Positions 12,310 through 26,000 are shown, counted from the stretch's first letter. The stretch: DNA of 64,000 nucleotides from Echinarachnius parma (GCA_037951105.1 JBAMJV010009045.1:1-64000), one strand, 5' to 3'. A program made the numbers and translations. The notes: generated from the sequence alone by a model not told the origin.

Positions 12310-15300
12310 TGTATTAATGCCTAATATTCAGGAACTTGGTTTGCGATGTTTTGTGTCTGTTGACATTACAGTATATCTTGTAATATATCATTTTTTCTTT
12401 TGATAGTGAAGGAATTGCCAGGACAGAGTGATTTGGTGCCAACAATACAAGGTGATTTACCAAGAAGTATCAAGCAATTTAAAAACAAATTATTGGGGAA
12501 AACAAAGTAATATAAACTATAGTAGGTAATTAGGCTCTGTAAGAAATTGTAATGTCTTTTCAATTTTGCATGCATCATTAGCTTTTATATGAGATCAAAC
12601 AAGTGACACAATAGTTCTAACATTGACAAATAGGTACACACTACACAGGCAGAACCAGTATAGATGTAGCTTGCCCATATATAGCATGACTAAACATTCT
12701 GCCATCCCGAAGATGCTGACTTCTGATTTCTTTAGACAAAACGCACCATCCATTGGGCTTTCCATTTAACATTTAACTGAATTTTGCAGATATGTTAATA
12801 TTTGTTGGCAATTATAGTGCTGCATTACAATTTTAGGTTGATGTATCCACCAAGGAAAAGGGAGGAATGGTACAAATAGAGAACGAGCTCATTTTTCTCT
12901 TGACTCTATCAAGTGCTTGTAAGATGATGGATAATCTTTTGCCTGCAACTCCTGCATTCTTGCTTAATGTGCCTTGATAGAGCGGCAACAGGAAGTGCCT
13001 GCAGAGGGTGGGATGAGGCAACGCTTTCATGTCTTTGTGTGGATGATTAAATGGCACAGATTTGAAAGGATCTGCAAGTGTTAAGTCTCTTTAGGACCAC
13101 TCTGTAATGAAAACAGCTCAAGTCATGTAGGGGAGGAAAGTTGTAATGGTTATGGACTTGGGGTGATTTGAGAGAGAGGAAATGAAAGGATGTAACACTA
13201 CCTTCCATCACCTCCAGGAAGTTTCCAGAGTCTAACCAACCATGGACCCTCTATGAACCAACCAAACAAGAGTTGTTCTTCTTTTGTTCTCATTTTAAAA
13301 CTTTTACAAACAAGAAGCAAAGTGGCGCCTGGTATTTGAAGGGGGAGTCAACCCTCATTTTTGAAATACATGTATGCCTCTGTGACTGTACTTCAAGGGG
13401 GACCTTCCAGGGATAAAAAGGAGGGGGTTGTTTAATCTCTCATTTCTTATAAGGGTGTTGCCGTAAAGGAGGCTTGTTTCCAAAGGGGGTTCTGGTTCTG
13501 TAAGGAGGCATGGCTTTAGTCTTAATTCCTTCTTGTCACGCTATTCCAAAAACCTTCCACTCTCTTTGCAATGTTTCCTTTTGAAATTTTCTGGACCATG
13601 AACGTAACATATCCGCAGGGTGTAGCTGCCGTTCTGTACCACTAGCTTTTCTTTCCACAAATAATATTTTGACATTGACTTTACACAAGTCTTTATGTGC
13701 GTATATGCTGGAAGAATTTTTTCGGTCTTTTGGTCTGGGACTAATCACTAATGGAATTCCGATACATGTTTTTAAATAATTTTCCACGTCTTGGGGTGAA
13801 GAAATGAGGAAAAGAAAGTGGTTTGAAGAGTTTAGTGTGCATTGATTAGGATTTTTTAAAGAAATAACTCTGTTAGTTTTCTCAATGAGAGTGTAGTCAG
13901 CCACTTTTTTCTTTCTAAAACCTCTTTTGTTCTGGGACCATTATTTTTTTTTCTGGACTTATTTTTGTAGTGGATGTCAAGGCCAGGGTGGCGATGGAGT
14001 CTGAGGGGATACAGGTTGTGCTTTGTGGGATTGACTTTCCTGGGAATGGTTGCAAGGCATCTAGATGATTGAGAGTGGGGTTGTGTTACCAGTTGGAAAC
14101 AGGAGGCACTTGTTAATGCACAATATGACTGCCTCTGTTATGTGAATGGTTGCAAGTTTTACTGACTTTAAAAATGGCGGTGATTGGAGGTAGTGACTAG
14201 TCCCATAGTGTTGTCTGGAATTTATTCAAATTTGACCTAAGTTTGAGCTATTCAGCATTGAGAGTTAGACAACACTGAGCTATCCAAGATCAGGGTTATA
14301 ATAAGAGTAATAATAATGTTGAGTTATCACAAAACTGAGTTAGCAAGGACTTTTGATTGAGATATTTTGGGAAGTTTATTAGCCATCAAATTATGTCATA
14401 GGAGTACACTGTAAGTAAACACTCTTGAATACAAACATGAAGTATTTAGGATGCACTTTTATATGAAGGCTGTGTTTTAAACTTTAAATCCTTTTAAAAA
14501 TAGGATGATGTGGAACCTTCGTATTGAAAGAAAATAGAACCAATGGGAGACGGATAAACCTACAGAAGTATTTATATTTGGAACGAAGCGATGGAATAAA
14601 AGGGAATGATTAGAGAGGGGTAGGAGGAAAAGAGATGGGATAAGAGATGGACAGATGGAAGAGATAAGGATGATAGGAGGGAAATTTAAGCTAGTATAGA
14701 GAAGTGACTCAATACCAGAGGCTTGGGAGGATGGGCTGACAAGCGTTGGTTGATCTAGGGAAGAGGAGCAACAATACATCATACCGAGATGTGTTCACTG
14801 GGGTATGAGAATCTGCCCCCGGGGGTCTGCCATGGATGGGGCATGGAGCTCAACCATTTAGCTGGTTCCTTTCGTTAGAGGTGTGATGCGGGGAGAATTG
14901 GATGATGGGAAGTACAAAAATTAGAGAAGGAATGGCAGTGACAACTGACAACGTTTAGGATAGGAGAGAGAGATGTCCACATTTTAACGGAGGTACTCAA
15001 CTTCTCCATAATAGATGGGTAGTCAATCCATATCATGTCAGATCTGATTAAATATGTATGCAACCCCCACTGAGTGTTCTCCTCTAACAAAGGGGGCATG
15101 GTGTGAGGCGGCCGCACTCAAATAAGTAGTGGAAATATGTCAATGAATGTGTACGGGGAGAAAGATCCATATTTTTGACAAGTAAACAATATATATCTGT
15201 TAATGAAAGTGAACCAGTTATTTCCCCTACAAATGAATGTAGGAAATTGTTTCTAGTGGAAAACACAACAGTACTGGTCATTATGAAATGCACAACATCG

Positions 15301-16721
15301 CCTGTAATGAACAATGTGTGAATGATTAAGTATATGTTTACTTTATATCTAGGAGAAGTACGATTAAAAATTAATTGTCATTCACTTTGTGGGAAATTGG
15401 ATATTCAAATTCTACTATTAATTATAATTGTTTATTCCATGCACCCATCATAATCTAGAAAGCTACTTTGACGGAGCGGCGAACCAAGGAATAATTATTT
15501 CAGCCGTGACCCATTTGTGTCTAAAAAAACAAACCCCTTCTGCATTGTGTACCTTAAGGGTACTGGGTCCATCTTAGGGCATGACTTCTGTAATTGGGTT
15601 TGATATGTGACCACCCTGCATGGCCGGGTGTGGATGGAATAGTTACTTTTAAACTTTTAAGAAAGACAGTTAAAAGAGGTGGATGTAGAGGGAAAAGTGT
15701 TGAAGAAGAGAGAGATGGATGATGAGGAACTTCTTGAATGTTTTGTAAAATGCCTTCCTCACCCCTCAGGCTCCATAAAAAATCATCTGTTTCGTACCCC
15801 AAACGTGCTGCTACTGCTATTATTTTATTCTGATCGGTGATCGCTCTCCAGATCTGTGTATCCTATGGGGAAAAGGAACATCAGATACTTGCTTGTCATG
15901 AGATTAGAGAATGGTCTCTTTTAGTTATATTTGAGACAAGAGTTCTGTTTTTTGTAGGTGTCTCTCTCTATTTCTCTTTTAGAAATCCTTTGTTGAAGTA
16001 TTATCTTAGAATTGTCCATCTGTATGTCTTGATATCTCTGTTCAAAGTCCCCTTTTCACTTGATAAAAGGGTAGGTTGACTGCAGAAGAAGTGGTGCAAC
16101 CTGATAAGATCTCTTTGAGGTGCAGGTTAGATGGACTGTGTCTAATGCACCTGTAATTGCTCCATGGTCAGGCTTTTAGTCTTTTAGAGGCACCCACCTC
16201 TGTCAAGTGCCCAGGGGGTGCACACCAATCTTGCCCTTCTCACTACCAACATATGGGGATGCCACTGAGTAATAACACATGCAGAATGTGCCTGCAGGAA
16301 TGAGGGAGTTAATCAGTTATCAGCAATTAACATAGGTGTTGAGAATCTCTGCATTTATTGATCAAAACAATCTCATTCTTAGATGTCTAATACTTGACTG
16401 TCTGGTTTGTCTTTGCAGCTTCTGCACCTGTATGTTTTTTTTCTCTTCTTTTCATTCATACCAAATTATTCAACTTTTAGAAGATGATGCTTTTCTCATG
16501 AGGACATAACTACTGATGTTATCTATGAAGTAAATCATGATGAATTATGATGCAGGCACCATTTGTGATGAAGTCTGTTACTAGTTCTACATCAGATGAA
16601 GATAGCTGTGTACATTCTAGTTAACATCGTGTTCTGTTTCAGTGTAATCAGTACTGATTTAAACATGTTTTGGTTGCAATTCATGACACTGAGGACGATC
16701 TAATAACATGAAGTCAATATC

Positions 16722-16920
16722 CATTATCTTACATATCACAAACTTATAATGATATACTTGTATGTAAATGTATTGTCTTACATAACACAAATGTCTATTG
16801 ATATACTATCATGCAAATGTGCTATCTTACATAACACAGAAATCTATTGATATACTATCATGCACAGCCTACCAGTTATATTACATAATACAGACATCTA
16901 TTGATAGACGACAATGCATT
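16722..16920. repeat. Diverged ~49-bp tandem array, four units
   Basis: Units begin near 16724, 16771, 16820 and 16875. Each has ATCTTACATAACACA followed by TCTATTGATATACTATCATG-like sequence. The middle two are most alike and the outer two are decayed. Confidence 0.75.
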
Positions 16921-19425
16921 ATGCAAGGCCAGTCAGATAGCAACGCAGTCATTATGTTATGCAATCCTTTTTGAGGGCCAGATTGCAATAATCAACAAAT
17001 AAGCAAAAGAGGAATCAATACATTTACGGAGAACTGTATCGTGTTTGTTATTCCACAGGATTTATGTATTTGTTTTTTTATATATCACTGGCATTACTTC
17101 CCTGACATACATGTAGGACAAACACTGACGAATAATAGGGAATACATTAATTAGAAGAAAATGGTATTTGTAAAATTGGTGTTAAACTTGTTGGTATTAA
17201 TTCCTGGTGCCTTTCCTATCACATAAAATATCTACAAGTAAGCAAAAGAGGTGTCAAGTAAAACATGACTTAAACAAAAACATAATTTTGTAGATTAATT
17301 GATAGATTTGTGCAACTTCTAAAGCTCCATTTACAGTAGATTTATGACGATCATAATGGAGTATTACTTGCAGGAACTCAAATGTGGAAAGCATGTAATT
17401 ACACAGTTCCATCATCACTATTGAATAACAGGAATTACTCATTAATTTCCGGCTAGTAGAGTATTCATAAATCATGACATATCCTTGAGAAGTTTTGGTG
17501 TATTTTCCACTTTTAACAAGTAACAAATACCACCTGTGAATGACTGATGTGGGTTTGTGCTACAACAATCATTTACTTCAACTAGGAAATACAACAATTA
17601 TATTGGCATTGATGAATTACATAATACCATTATTCTGTGCATGTTGGCCCCTTATTTCTTTCCGTTTTTAAAGTTAATGATTTTGTGAGAAATGGGGTGT
17701 GGGTGGATAGAAGGAAGTGTGTTGGGAGAGGTACTCAATCCTAAATTTGTGTATTTATTTGTATTTTTACAGTTTAGGTGGTGTTCAATTTGCAGGATAA
17801 TGGTCGCTGTGAGTTTTTTTCCTGATATTTGAAGAAAATGTCTGAGTTATACTATCTAGGTGTGGTTTTGGTGAAGTGAGTAGTAGAAATATAGTAGGAA
17901 TCCTAAACACATTTTTGTATTTTAGCTTGCATTCAAGTTGCTGTAACAGGGCTGTTGTGAGATTTTATTTTCTGATTTTGAAAATGAATGATTGAGTAGG
18001 AGGTAGGTGGGTAGTGGAAGGTTCTGTAGGAAGGGAGAGCTAGGTGCGCTACAAAGGTCCTGTATATTGGATTCCGTCTGGCGTGTCTACAATTCTAAAA
18101 CTCGCTTGGTTGCCAGGGGGCTGGGATTGGAGGCGCTGCACTTTTGAGCCCCCGATTGTGCTTGTTGTTTAGACAGCCCCCATTTCTCACAGGATTGCAA
18201 CTTTCCAAAGAAAAAGTATGTTTTTCTAAACAACAATAACAAGTCATTGTATTAGAATTTTTAATTCCCTCTCTAAAGATATGGTGACCTTCTTTTATGT
18301 TTCCATCTCTCTCTCTCTCGGTCTTTTACTTCCCACCTTTCTCTTTTGCTCAGATTCTAGTTTTCACTCCATCTTGAGTGCTATTTTGCACACTTTACTC
18401 CTTTTGAATCGTGCTACGTTTCAACTCTCTCCATTCAGCGGACAGGGGGAGAAGCCTGCACTCTATAACTGTAAAATGGCCCTCAGCACTTGGGGAGCCT
18501 ATTGTGCCTTTCATTTTTTATCAAAAATGAGGCCCGCTCAATTTTCTTTCCATTCTCCATGCCTCCCTTCAACCCCTTCTTATTCATGTGATTGTTTGTT
18601 TGCATTGATGGGGGAACCCAGAATTTTAACCACTTGGCGGAACATAATGCAGCGGATTGCGGTTGTATTATATTATATGTTTAGATAAGTAAATAGCTTC
18701 ATAGAAGTCGTAGTCGGCATCATACAAAGTATTGTGATCCTCATCTGCATTCCTGCTTCTTTGCAATTGCTATTCGGAACTTAGTTTCTTTTGTTACAAA
18801 AAACTACATTCCTCATCAAACTATTGATTTATTTTCCTTCTTAAATGGTGTCCATGACTTCTTTACTGACATGGTTCTATTTCTGTTGACAGTGTCTAGA
18901 TTTACTAGTAGTCATTCCAGACAGAGTGTTTCAAGAGTTATTTTATGTTGGTTATTTGGTGACCATTTATCATTGTATTTTAATCCATGATACATTTTCA
19001 AATCAATTAAATGGTGAACATTTATTTTCGATTTGTGAATGAATATGCATAAAATAAGAAAGAAGTAAAAAAAAAAACACTTTATATTGAGCTACTATAT
19101 ACAATTTTGTACGTGATAAGTATGAAGTATTTATATCTTGGTATCAGATTCATGTTATTTGAGGCCACACCCTAAGAATCTTGAAACTTTCTTAAATCAG
19201 CCAGACTTGGAAGAAACAAAAACATCTGCATATCATCAACATTCACTGCAAAAAAGTCTGAATGAGACGGGTTTTCATGCCTAAAAATAACGAAAATACA
19301 TGGCGGCATACATATTTACCCTTTCTTTTTTCTTCCTCACTATTTTTCTCTAGGCTGACCACACATACTATTTTTTCCCCTGTTAGATTGAAAAAATAAC
19401 AATAATACTAGATATCACTCGATTT

Positions 19426-19515
19426 GTAACTCATTCAGAACTGGTGCTTGAAGTACTTGGGCTGGGGTCTATGGAGTATATTTGTTATATGAAAATCACA
19501 TCTTCAGTGGGTTAA
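19426..19515. mobile_element. Short TTAA-type element (copy f, left end mutated)
   Basis: The left end is TGTAACTCATTCAGAACTGG and the right end ACATCTTCAGTGGGTTAA. The interior GGGTCTATGGAGTATATTTG is shared with copies a and d. The left TTAA has become GTAA. Confidence 0.45.
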
Positions 19516-20615
19516 AATAAGAATATGTATTTATTTTCATAGAATGCGCCTAAAGTGCATAAACCCTTGGAGGGGTGTTTAGGGGGTGTCCATGTCAGAG
19601 AGTATAGCCATAGCAGCAGGGGGCGCTTCATTGCCGTACAATTACGGCTACTCCCCGCTGCGAGCTGCCATCTTTGATTTTTGGCATCACTCTACCTTCC
19701 CTTACTGCCTAGAGGATGTATGTCTTCAGTGACTTTACTATAGCTAGCCTGGCATTCCTTTTGGTCTTGTCATATTGTCCTCTCCTTACCCCACCCCTAT
19801 TGCCATCCCTTCCATCTTCCCCACCCCAAGAACCCCATCTACCTCCCTAACCCTTGACCAGTCCATATCATCTGGAATCTGCCCATATCTTTCAATATCT
19901 TTCACCTATTTGTCCCCTAGGAAATGTTGATGGCACTCTGAAGTGTAGAGTGATTAGCAGAGATAAAGGGGGAATCATCTTATGTTTCTTATAGTAAAGA
20001 TGAAATGAGCAAAGACTCGTCTCATGTCATATCATGTGGAATCGAGTATAGATTTCTCTGATTGCTCTGATGTCAATTTTCTACTTAACTGGGAAAAAAA
20101 CATGCAGGGACAAACTAAAAACTTGAAAAAGGTTCACACACAAAAGTGCTGTGACTTGTTGAAGTGGTGGAATAACATGAGATTGCATGGGTGCAGGCAA
20201 GCATGAAAGCATACATGCACGCCACCGACTGCAAGTGTTTCTTTTCCATGACGGTGTGACTGCCTGCGCTTGCTTGCTCCTTTGCTAGTTAGAGCCCTCC
20301 TGAGTGTGCGTTTGCGGTGGGGGGACTGAGAGCGTTGCACAGTTCGTCTGCCTCAGAGCGAGAGAAAATAGAAGTAAACCGCGTTTATTCATCCACCCGA
20401 GTGTAAAATGGGTTCCCTATTGTTGCCATTTTGACACACAGTGGGTCGCATCAACATAAAGGAAAAAGTTGGTATTGCCATGCATTTATATCCCTCCCTA
20501 CTTCAATGGTAGGTAGTTCCCATTTTTCACCCAGCGCTACACTATTCCCAAAATACTCAATGAATTCAATGAGAGAGTCGTCTGTGCTGGCTTTGGCATG
20601 TTTTTCTTTCCCTTT

Positions 20616-20635
20616 CCCCCCCCCCCCCCCCCCCC
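20616..20635. repeat. Poly-C tract
   Basis: A 20-base C run after CCCTTT. Confidence 0.9.
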
Positions 20636-21516
20636 AAATATTTTTGGTGAGAGAGAAAAAGAGGAGCAGAGAATATAATAAGGCAAGTAGGAGTATGATC
20701 CTGATGATTTTCTGTATGAAAATAAGACTTATGGGAAACTTGCTAGGCGAAAATGAAAGGAACTTAAATATTTCTGACACTTTTAGGGCTCCCCCTCCCT
20801 TCTTTACTCAAACATCCCCACCTGCATATTTTTGTTTGGCAACTGCCTATTTGAAGACACCTTAGTATTTCGCTTTGTAGCAGACAAAAACATGGTCTTC
20901 AGTTTGTCCTTTGGTAGTCAAACTTAAATATAACACTATCTCTCTTTTTTTGATAATTGATCGTTGCAAAGGATGTTTTGTCTTCCTATTCTTCCATTTA
21001 TTATTGTTTTGCAGATCAGATTGCTTTGAAAGTAGGTCTTACCAACATAGATTTGACAACAAATGCCTAGAGTTTCATTTTATTCTTTAAAGTAACTATT
21101 GCTCTTATTTGCCTCCTACAACATAACTGCATCTTTTGATGCCTCTGCAACAATGTGACCAGCTCTAGGCATTATCTTCTCATGTGTTTATGTGTGTGTA
21201 GACTGAGTACAATGGAGTGAAAATGGTGTTCTTGGGAAGATAGCGAGGCTAACCATTTCTATTTTTAGTGAGGAAAAGGAAAAAAAAGGGAAGGCTTGCG
21301 TAAAAAGATGAATAAAACAAATCCTAAAATTGGACAGGGGATGAAGCTGTGAGGGATGCATCGCTTCTGGCCTTGCTCAGGGGTTTTCCTCCGCATCTCA
21401 TACCCCTTTCACATATTGAGTTTAAAATCTGTCTATGGTCTAGAGATAGTCTTAGTTTTTATGTGAAAAGACTTCTTAGGCAAATCAAATGATCAACAAT
21501 GGTCTGTGAATTAGAC

Positions 21517-21528
21517 AGGTCATGACCA
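21517..21528. promoter_or_regulatory. Palindromic AGGTCA nuclear-receptor half-sites (IR0-like)
   Basis: The sequence AGGTCATGACCA is an inverted repeat of the AGGTCA half-site with no spacer and one mismatch, the thyroid-response-element palindrome type. It lies 1.26 kb upstream of the receptor DBD exon. Autoregulation would be attractive, but a chance match in 64 kb is possible and function is inference. Confidence 0.25.
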
Positions 21529-22790
21529 CCTGAAACAGTCTATACAAATGAGACAGTGTACATAGTTGTTCAGAAACTACACGATGTGTGAAAAGGCTCG
21601 GGAGCTAAGATTGGTCTAAATCATTAATTGTTTATGTGTGTTCTAGTGGCATGGTTGATACCTTTTCCTCATCTTTCAGGGGCAGTAGACTATTGTGACT
21701 ATCTAAAGCAACAACATTGTTTAAAATACTCAACCCATAAGACTATTTGGGTATAAGATGCATTTGCCACTCATCTCAGCCTTTAGTAATTTTCATGACA
21801 ATTACTGAACAATTTCATACTATTTTGTCTGAAATCAGTAGTAAAGATGGGATGGGGTCATCAGTGTGAAAGGGTATCTCACTTGCCCATCTACCTGCTG
21901 TACTTGGTGGTCATACCCTAACACACGGCAGGCTGGCTGCATATATTCTGCATTCACGATCCACGAGAGACAACCAAAGTGGGAGAAAAGAGGCAGAAGA
22001 TCCCCTCTAACAAGAAATTTATTGCTCTACTTTGGTTGCTGCTCATACTTTGCACGTTGCCACGGCTGGCCACGGTGGAGATATATTGATAAGCTTTTAA
22101 ACAGCGAATGTACGTAGCAGGATAACTTGGTCTTCCTGACCATGTATTAGCTAGATTGGGCTTTAATTTGATGAAATAGAAACACCGGGAGAGGAAAGAG
22201 GGGAAAGAATAAGACTAGGAAGTGACTGTATGTGGAAGAATAGACAAGGATTACCCTGTTTAGTGTACACTCTTTTTAAATATCAATTACTGGGAATGAT
22301 TATTTCTGTTTACTGGTAGCGGTGTGGGTTGTGTGGTATAGGGTGTGTTTACCATTTAAAGGGTCAAAAGCCTTTCCTTTCTCTTCATTTTCAAGTTATA
22401 TCTGGGTGGGTTCTTTTGTCTTTTTTGTTTTTTTATCCAACTTTTATCAGGATATAATATTGTGATCCATATGCAAGACCGTACTTACCCCCTATTTCCC
22501 AAAACATGTGGGTTGAATATTAACTGTTTTTGTCTTGTATTTCTTTCCTTTATGTTTCATGTATGTCTGTATATGTGTTTAATGTAATCTATTTGTATCT
22601 ATTTTTAGAAATTCAGCAAGTTTCATTTTTGTATCGTCGGCAAAAACATTGATAATTTACATGTACCTTAACTCTCATAAAAATTTTCTTCTTTGCTCTT
22701 ATTCTGTGGAGGCTTTGATAATAAGTTGCCTTTAAGTTATAAACGAAAGTCTCAAACTTATTGTTCTTCTATTTTTGTCATCCTATGCAG

Positions 22791-23035
22791 GTTTGAGAAA
22801 ATGTCTGTGGACTATTCGAAGCAGAAGTGCCTGGTGTGTGGGGACAAGGCGAGCGGGCTGCACTACACAGTGGTCTCCTGCGAGAGCTGCAAAAGCTTCT
22901 TTGGCCGTAAGATCAAGAGCAAGGCGAAGTTCACATGCGAGGCCAATGGCAACTGTGTGATGGACTTGTACACCAGGCGGCACTGCCCCGCCTGCCGCCT
23001 ACAGAAATGCCTAGACGTCGGCATGAAACCTGAAC
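22791..23035 (+). CDS. Receptor exon with start codon and DNA-binding domain
   Basis: The acceptor reads TCATCCTATGCAG just before 22791 and the donor is C|GTGAGT at 23036. Coding residues are 1-78 plus one base of codon 79. Zinc-binding cysteines are C10, C13, C27, C30 (finger 1) and C46, C52, C62, C65 (finger 2). The P-box is CESCKS (27-32) and the D-box is EANGN (47-51). The helix after finger 1 reads KSFFGRKIKSK, so the first Arg of the usual FFRR is Gly35. The C-terminal KCLDVGMKPE matches the GM motif that follows NR1 zinc fingers. The first ten bases before ATG are 5' UTR if 22801 is the start; a preceding exon must exist because a good acceptor is present. Elevated GC against the AT-rich flanks supports coding. 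Confidence 0.95.
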
Positions 23036-26000
23036 GTGAGTACATGGGCTCTCTTCTTTCTCTACTAGTGTTTCATCTTGCCATTTACTGATGATTCTAC
23101 GAACCATTATGATTTAAAGCAGCTGATAAAATAACAATAATCATTATATAGCAGGATGAATCAAACAAATCTATATCAGCATTTCCAGAAAGGAAAAACA
23201 GTATAACGTTTTGATTTCTGAAAGTATATTTTCTCTGCTTTATCAACTAAAATAATGGGTGATAAAACATAACAAATGTTCTTCAAAACTTGTAGTTATT
23301 ACTGGTGCAGAATTGAAATTGTCTTTTAGTACCGAAACAAATGTGTGTATCCCGTGCTACTCTTTAAATGTTCTGTTCATTCTCTACCTTATTGCGCCAA
23401 GGGAAAAGGAAGCGAAAGGAAATCATGTTGCACATCTTGAAATGATATCAAATGTGACTTGTATCCACCCCTCTGCTCCCGGAATTGGAATAAGGGAAAA
23501 CAAAGCGGGACAAAAGCTCCCTGTAGTACAACAGTCTGTTGCCGCAGTAACCAAATATTGTTTGCCTCAGATGGTTCAGATTTCAGACACCTCAGAGTTG
23601 GCCAAGCTTTTGTTTTCACATTTTGTTTCTCTTGTATTTTCTGTTTCTCTCTAGGCTTCCTTTCCTTTGGTTATAACCTGACATGTTGTGCACTATGCTG
23701 CATGTCAGGAGAAATTGTATTTCAAAAACACCGCCCTGCCCCTCCCCCTCTATAATACATGTAGTTGAAGCAATTACACAAACAAAGAGGTTTCATAAGC
23801 ATAAAATATGTTTTCATGCTGCCATAATATTCCCTGTGGCTAGATTTTAATTTGTGTGTAATTGTGTTTAATCTGTGCATAATATCCCTCTTACTATTCT
23901 TGGCCCTTCCAAATCCTAAAACCCCTTCCCCGTTCCGCACCAACCCAAAGTGTTATTACCAGGCAGTTCTACCCCTCGTTATTCCCCGCCCCGGACATGT
24001 GCCTTACGTTTCTTGTTCTGTCATCGTTTCAATGTCAATCGGTTCACACCGGTCGCCTCCAGTCTATTTACACAGACATCAGCTATCCGCAGCTTTTCTG
24101 ACTTGCCTCTGAGATGCCCCACACCAACATTTGTTTGCGCAGCCCCAAAATTAAAACATATACAAACCTTTTCTCTTGTTTTCCCTCATTTTGATTTGGA
24201 AAGTTTGAATAAACACCCGATGGTCAGATCAAAGTGATGATTACGACTTCTGTCTTCGCGCTGGTCCCACAGAACTCCCACAAGATTTAAATTGTCAGTA
24301 AAGCTGCAGATATTTCAGAAGTGATACTTCATGTGTTTCTGTGACTGTCAAAGCAAGTTTGTAAGGTTGAAAGTGCTTTGTCCTCTAATAACTCCTCCCT
24401 TCTTCATCGACCTCTGCTCCTCCACCCCCACCCCCCTCCCCCTCCCCCAACAAAAAAGAAGACTTTCTCCAGTTTCATGTGTGACTTTGTCTGATTTTTT
24501 TTAAATAATGGATACAAGAACTTGTTTATTCATGTACATATTATAATTTACCGAAAGAAAATCAATTTGAATATTGATTTTACTTTCTACTAATTGCTGT
24601 AACCAATTGTTTCACTAAAACGATAAACCCTTTAAGCATTGTTGCTATCCATGCAAATGTTGCATCACTGAAAAAGGATGTGGTTGGGTTGGGAGATGTA
24701 AATAGGTATGTTTGTCTCTTCCTGTACCGCCTTTTCCAGCTATTTGGGAAGTAGCAAAATAATCACAGAAATAGAAAGTTTGTCTTCCTTTTCCTGCCTC
24801 TTGTTCCTAGAAAAAGAGTTTGCTTTCTTTTTCTTGGACCCTGCTACAAAATGTGCCTTTTCATTCATTCATTCATTCATTCATTCATTCATTCAAGTGT
24901 TTGCTCCTCTTATCTGTCACTCCTCAAGTATGCTGTGGGATGTGCTGAAGTGGAAGATTTTGGTGGTTTCTATGTTGGTTAGTGGTTACGTCAAATAACT
25001 GTGGCGTCAAAGCTAATGATTGTATTATTATGCAAGATGAAAGCATATTGGTTTTTGCTTGGTTACTCATGAACAATACTGCCACTGGTCCTCAAGACCA
25101 ACTGTCTTTTTTCCCTTCTCTTTATACAGGAGAAAACTTGCTTGGTGGTTTGATTTCTGGTATCTCCAGATAATTATGCCTTGTGGCTTGAAATTTGGCA
25201 AAACACTTGTTGAGGGTCTTCAAATGGAAGTTTGTTGTTGGTCAGGAGGGTTGTCACTTATAAGAAAATTGGCATAGAATTTAGTAAAGAGAAAAGAAAC
25301 CCATATTTACACGTCCCTACAAAGTATTGACCAAAAGTGACTAAATGTCAAGTACTGAACTGCTGGCTGACATTTGCATGTTCGTTAACTCCTTCATGCA
25401 GTCACAAGTGGTGTTCAGATTGTGGTATGTTACATTCCTGTTTGAATATTGATTTTGCTTTCTTTGCCAGCTCGCTATAATAGTGCCCTATCCTGTTAAA
25501 CCAATTCTTATCTACATCTCTTCTCCCATGATTCTACATTGGTGCATTACAAGATGAAAATGAACATACTTGCAATCTGTGATTAGTACGGCTAGAGAGT
25601 AAATTGACCGAAATATTGGTAGAGATGATGGCTTGTAGCAAAAAACAACTAGATCTGAATGCAAAGAGGAAGGAGTGGGAAATGAGGAGGATGCTTTTTC
25701 CTCTTTTTTTCTTTTCTTTTCTTTTCAAGGAAAATAAAAAAGGATGTAGGATGAAAGTGCATTGTAAGAGTTCAGTAGCATGAGGAAAGGGATAGAGGGA
25801 GAGAGGGCGAGTCATTTGTATTAATATATTTAACTGGGACAGTTGAGGAGCATGGCCCCTGGCTCGTCCCGCTGCCAGCCATACTAATGTGCCCGCTACG
25901 CTATGGTATCCCCGCTACACCCGGCATTGAATAACGAAGGATGGTGCGCTTGTATGCCACTCGTAAACTCCTCTCATCATCTCCATCTCCTTTCTAACAC

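Larger units (their letters stand above)
1..22790. other. Non-coding region upstream of the receptor DBD exon
   Basis: No convincing coding exon, tRNA or rRNA was found. Since the DBD exon begins with a splice acceptor, an upstream 5' exon and promoter must exist, either here or left of the window, but none could be placed. Contents: a TA-flanked MITE (352-781), at least six TTAA-flanked short elements, C/G homopolymer runs, CA-rich and CCCCT-rich simple repeats, a ~49-bp diverged tandem array (16722-16920) and CpG-richer patches (about 2530-2660, 8150-8270, 8640-8710, 20200-20400, 22020-22090). Every ORF in it is short and compositionally biased. Confidence 0.7.

Noticed and set aside
18281-18688. 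135-codon ORF with hydrophobic N-terminus
   Set aside because: Starts in a CT-rich repeat; no splice-site or similarity support for a signal-peptide protein.
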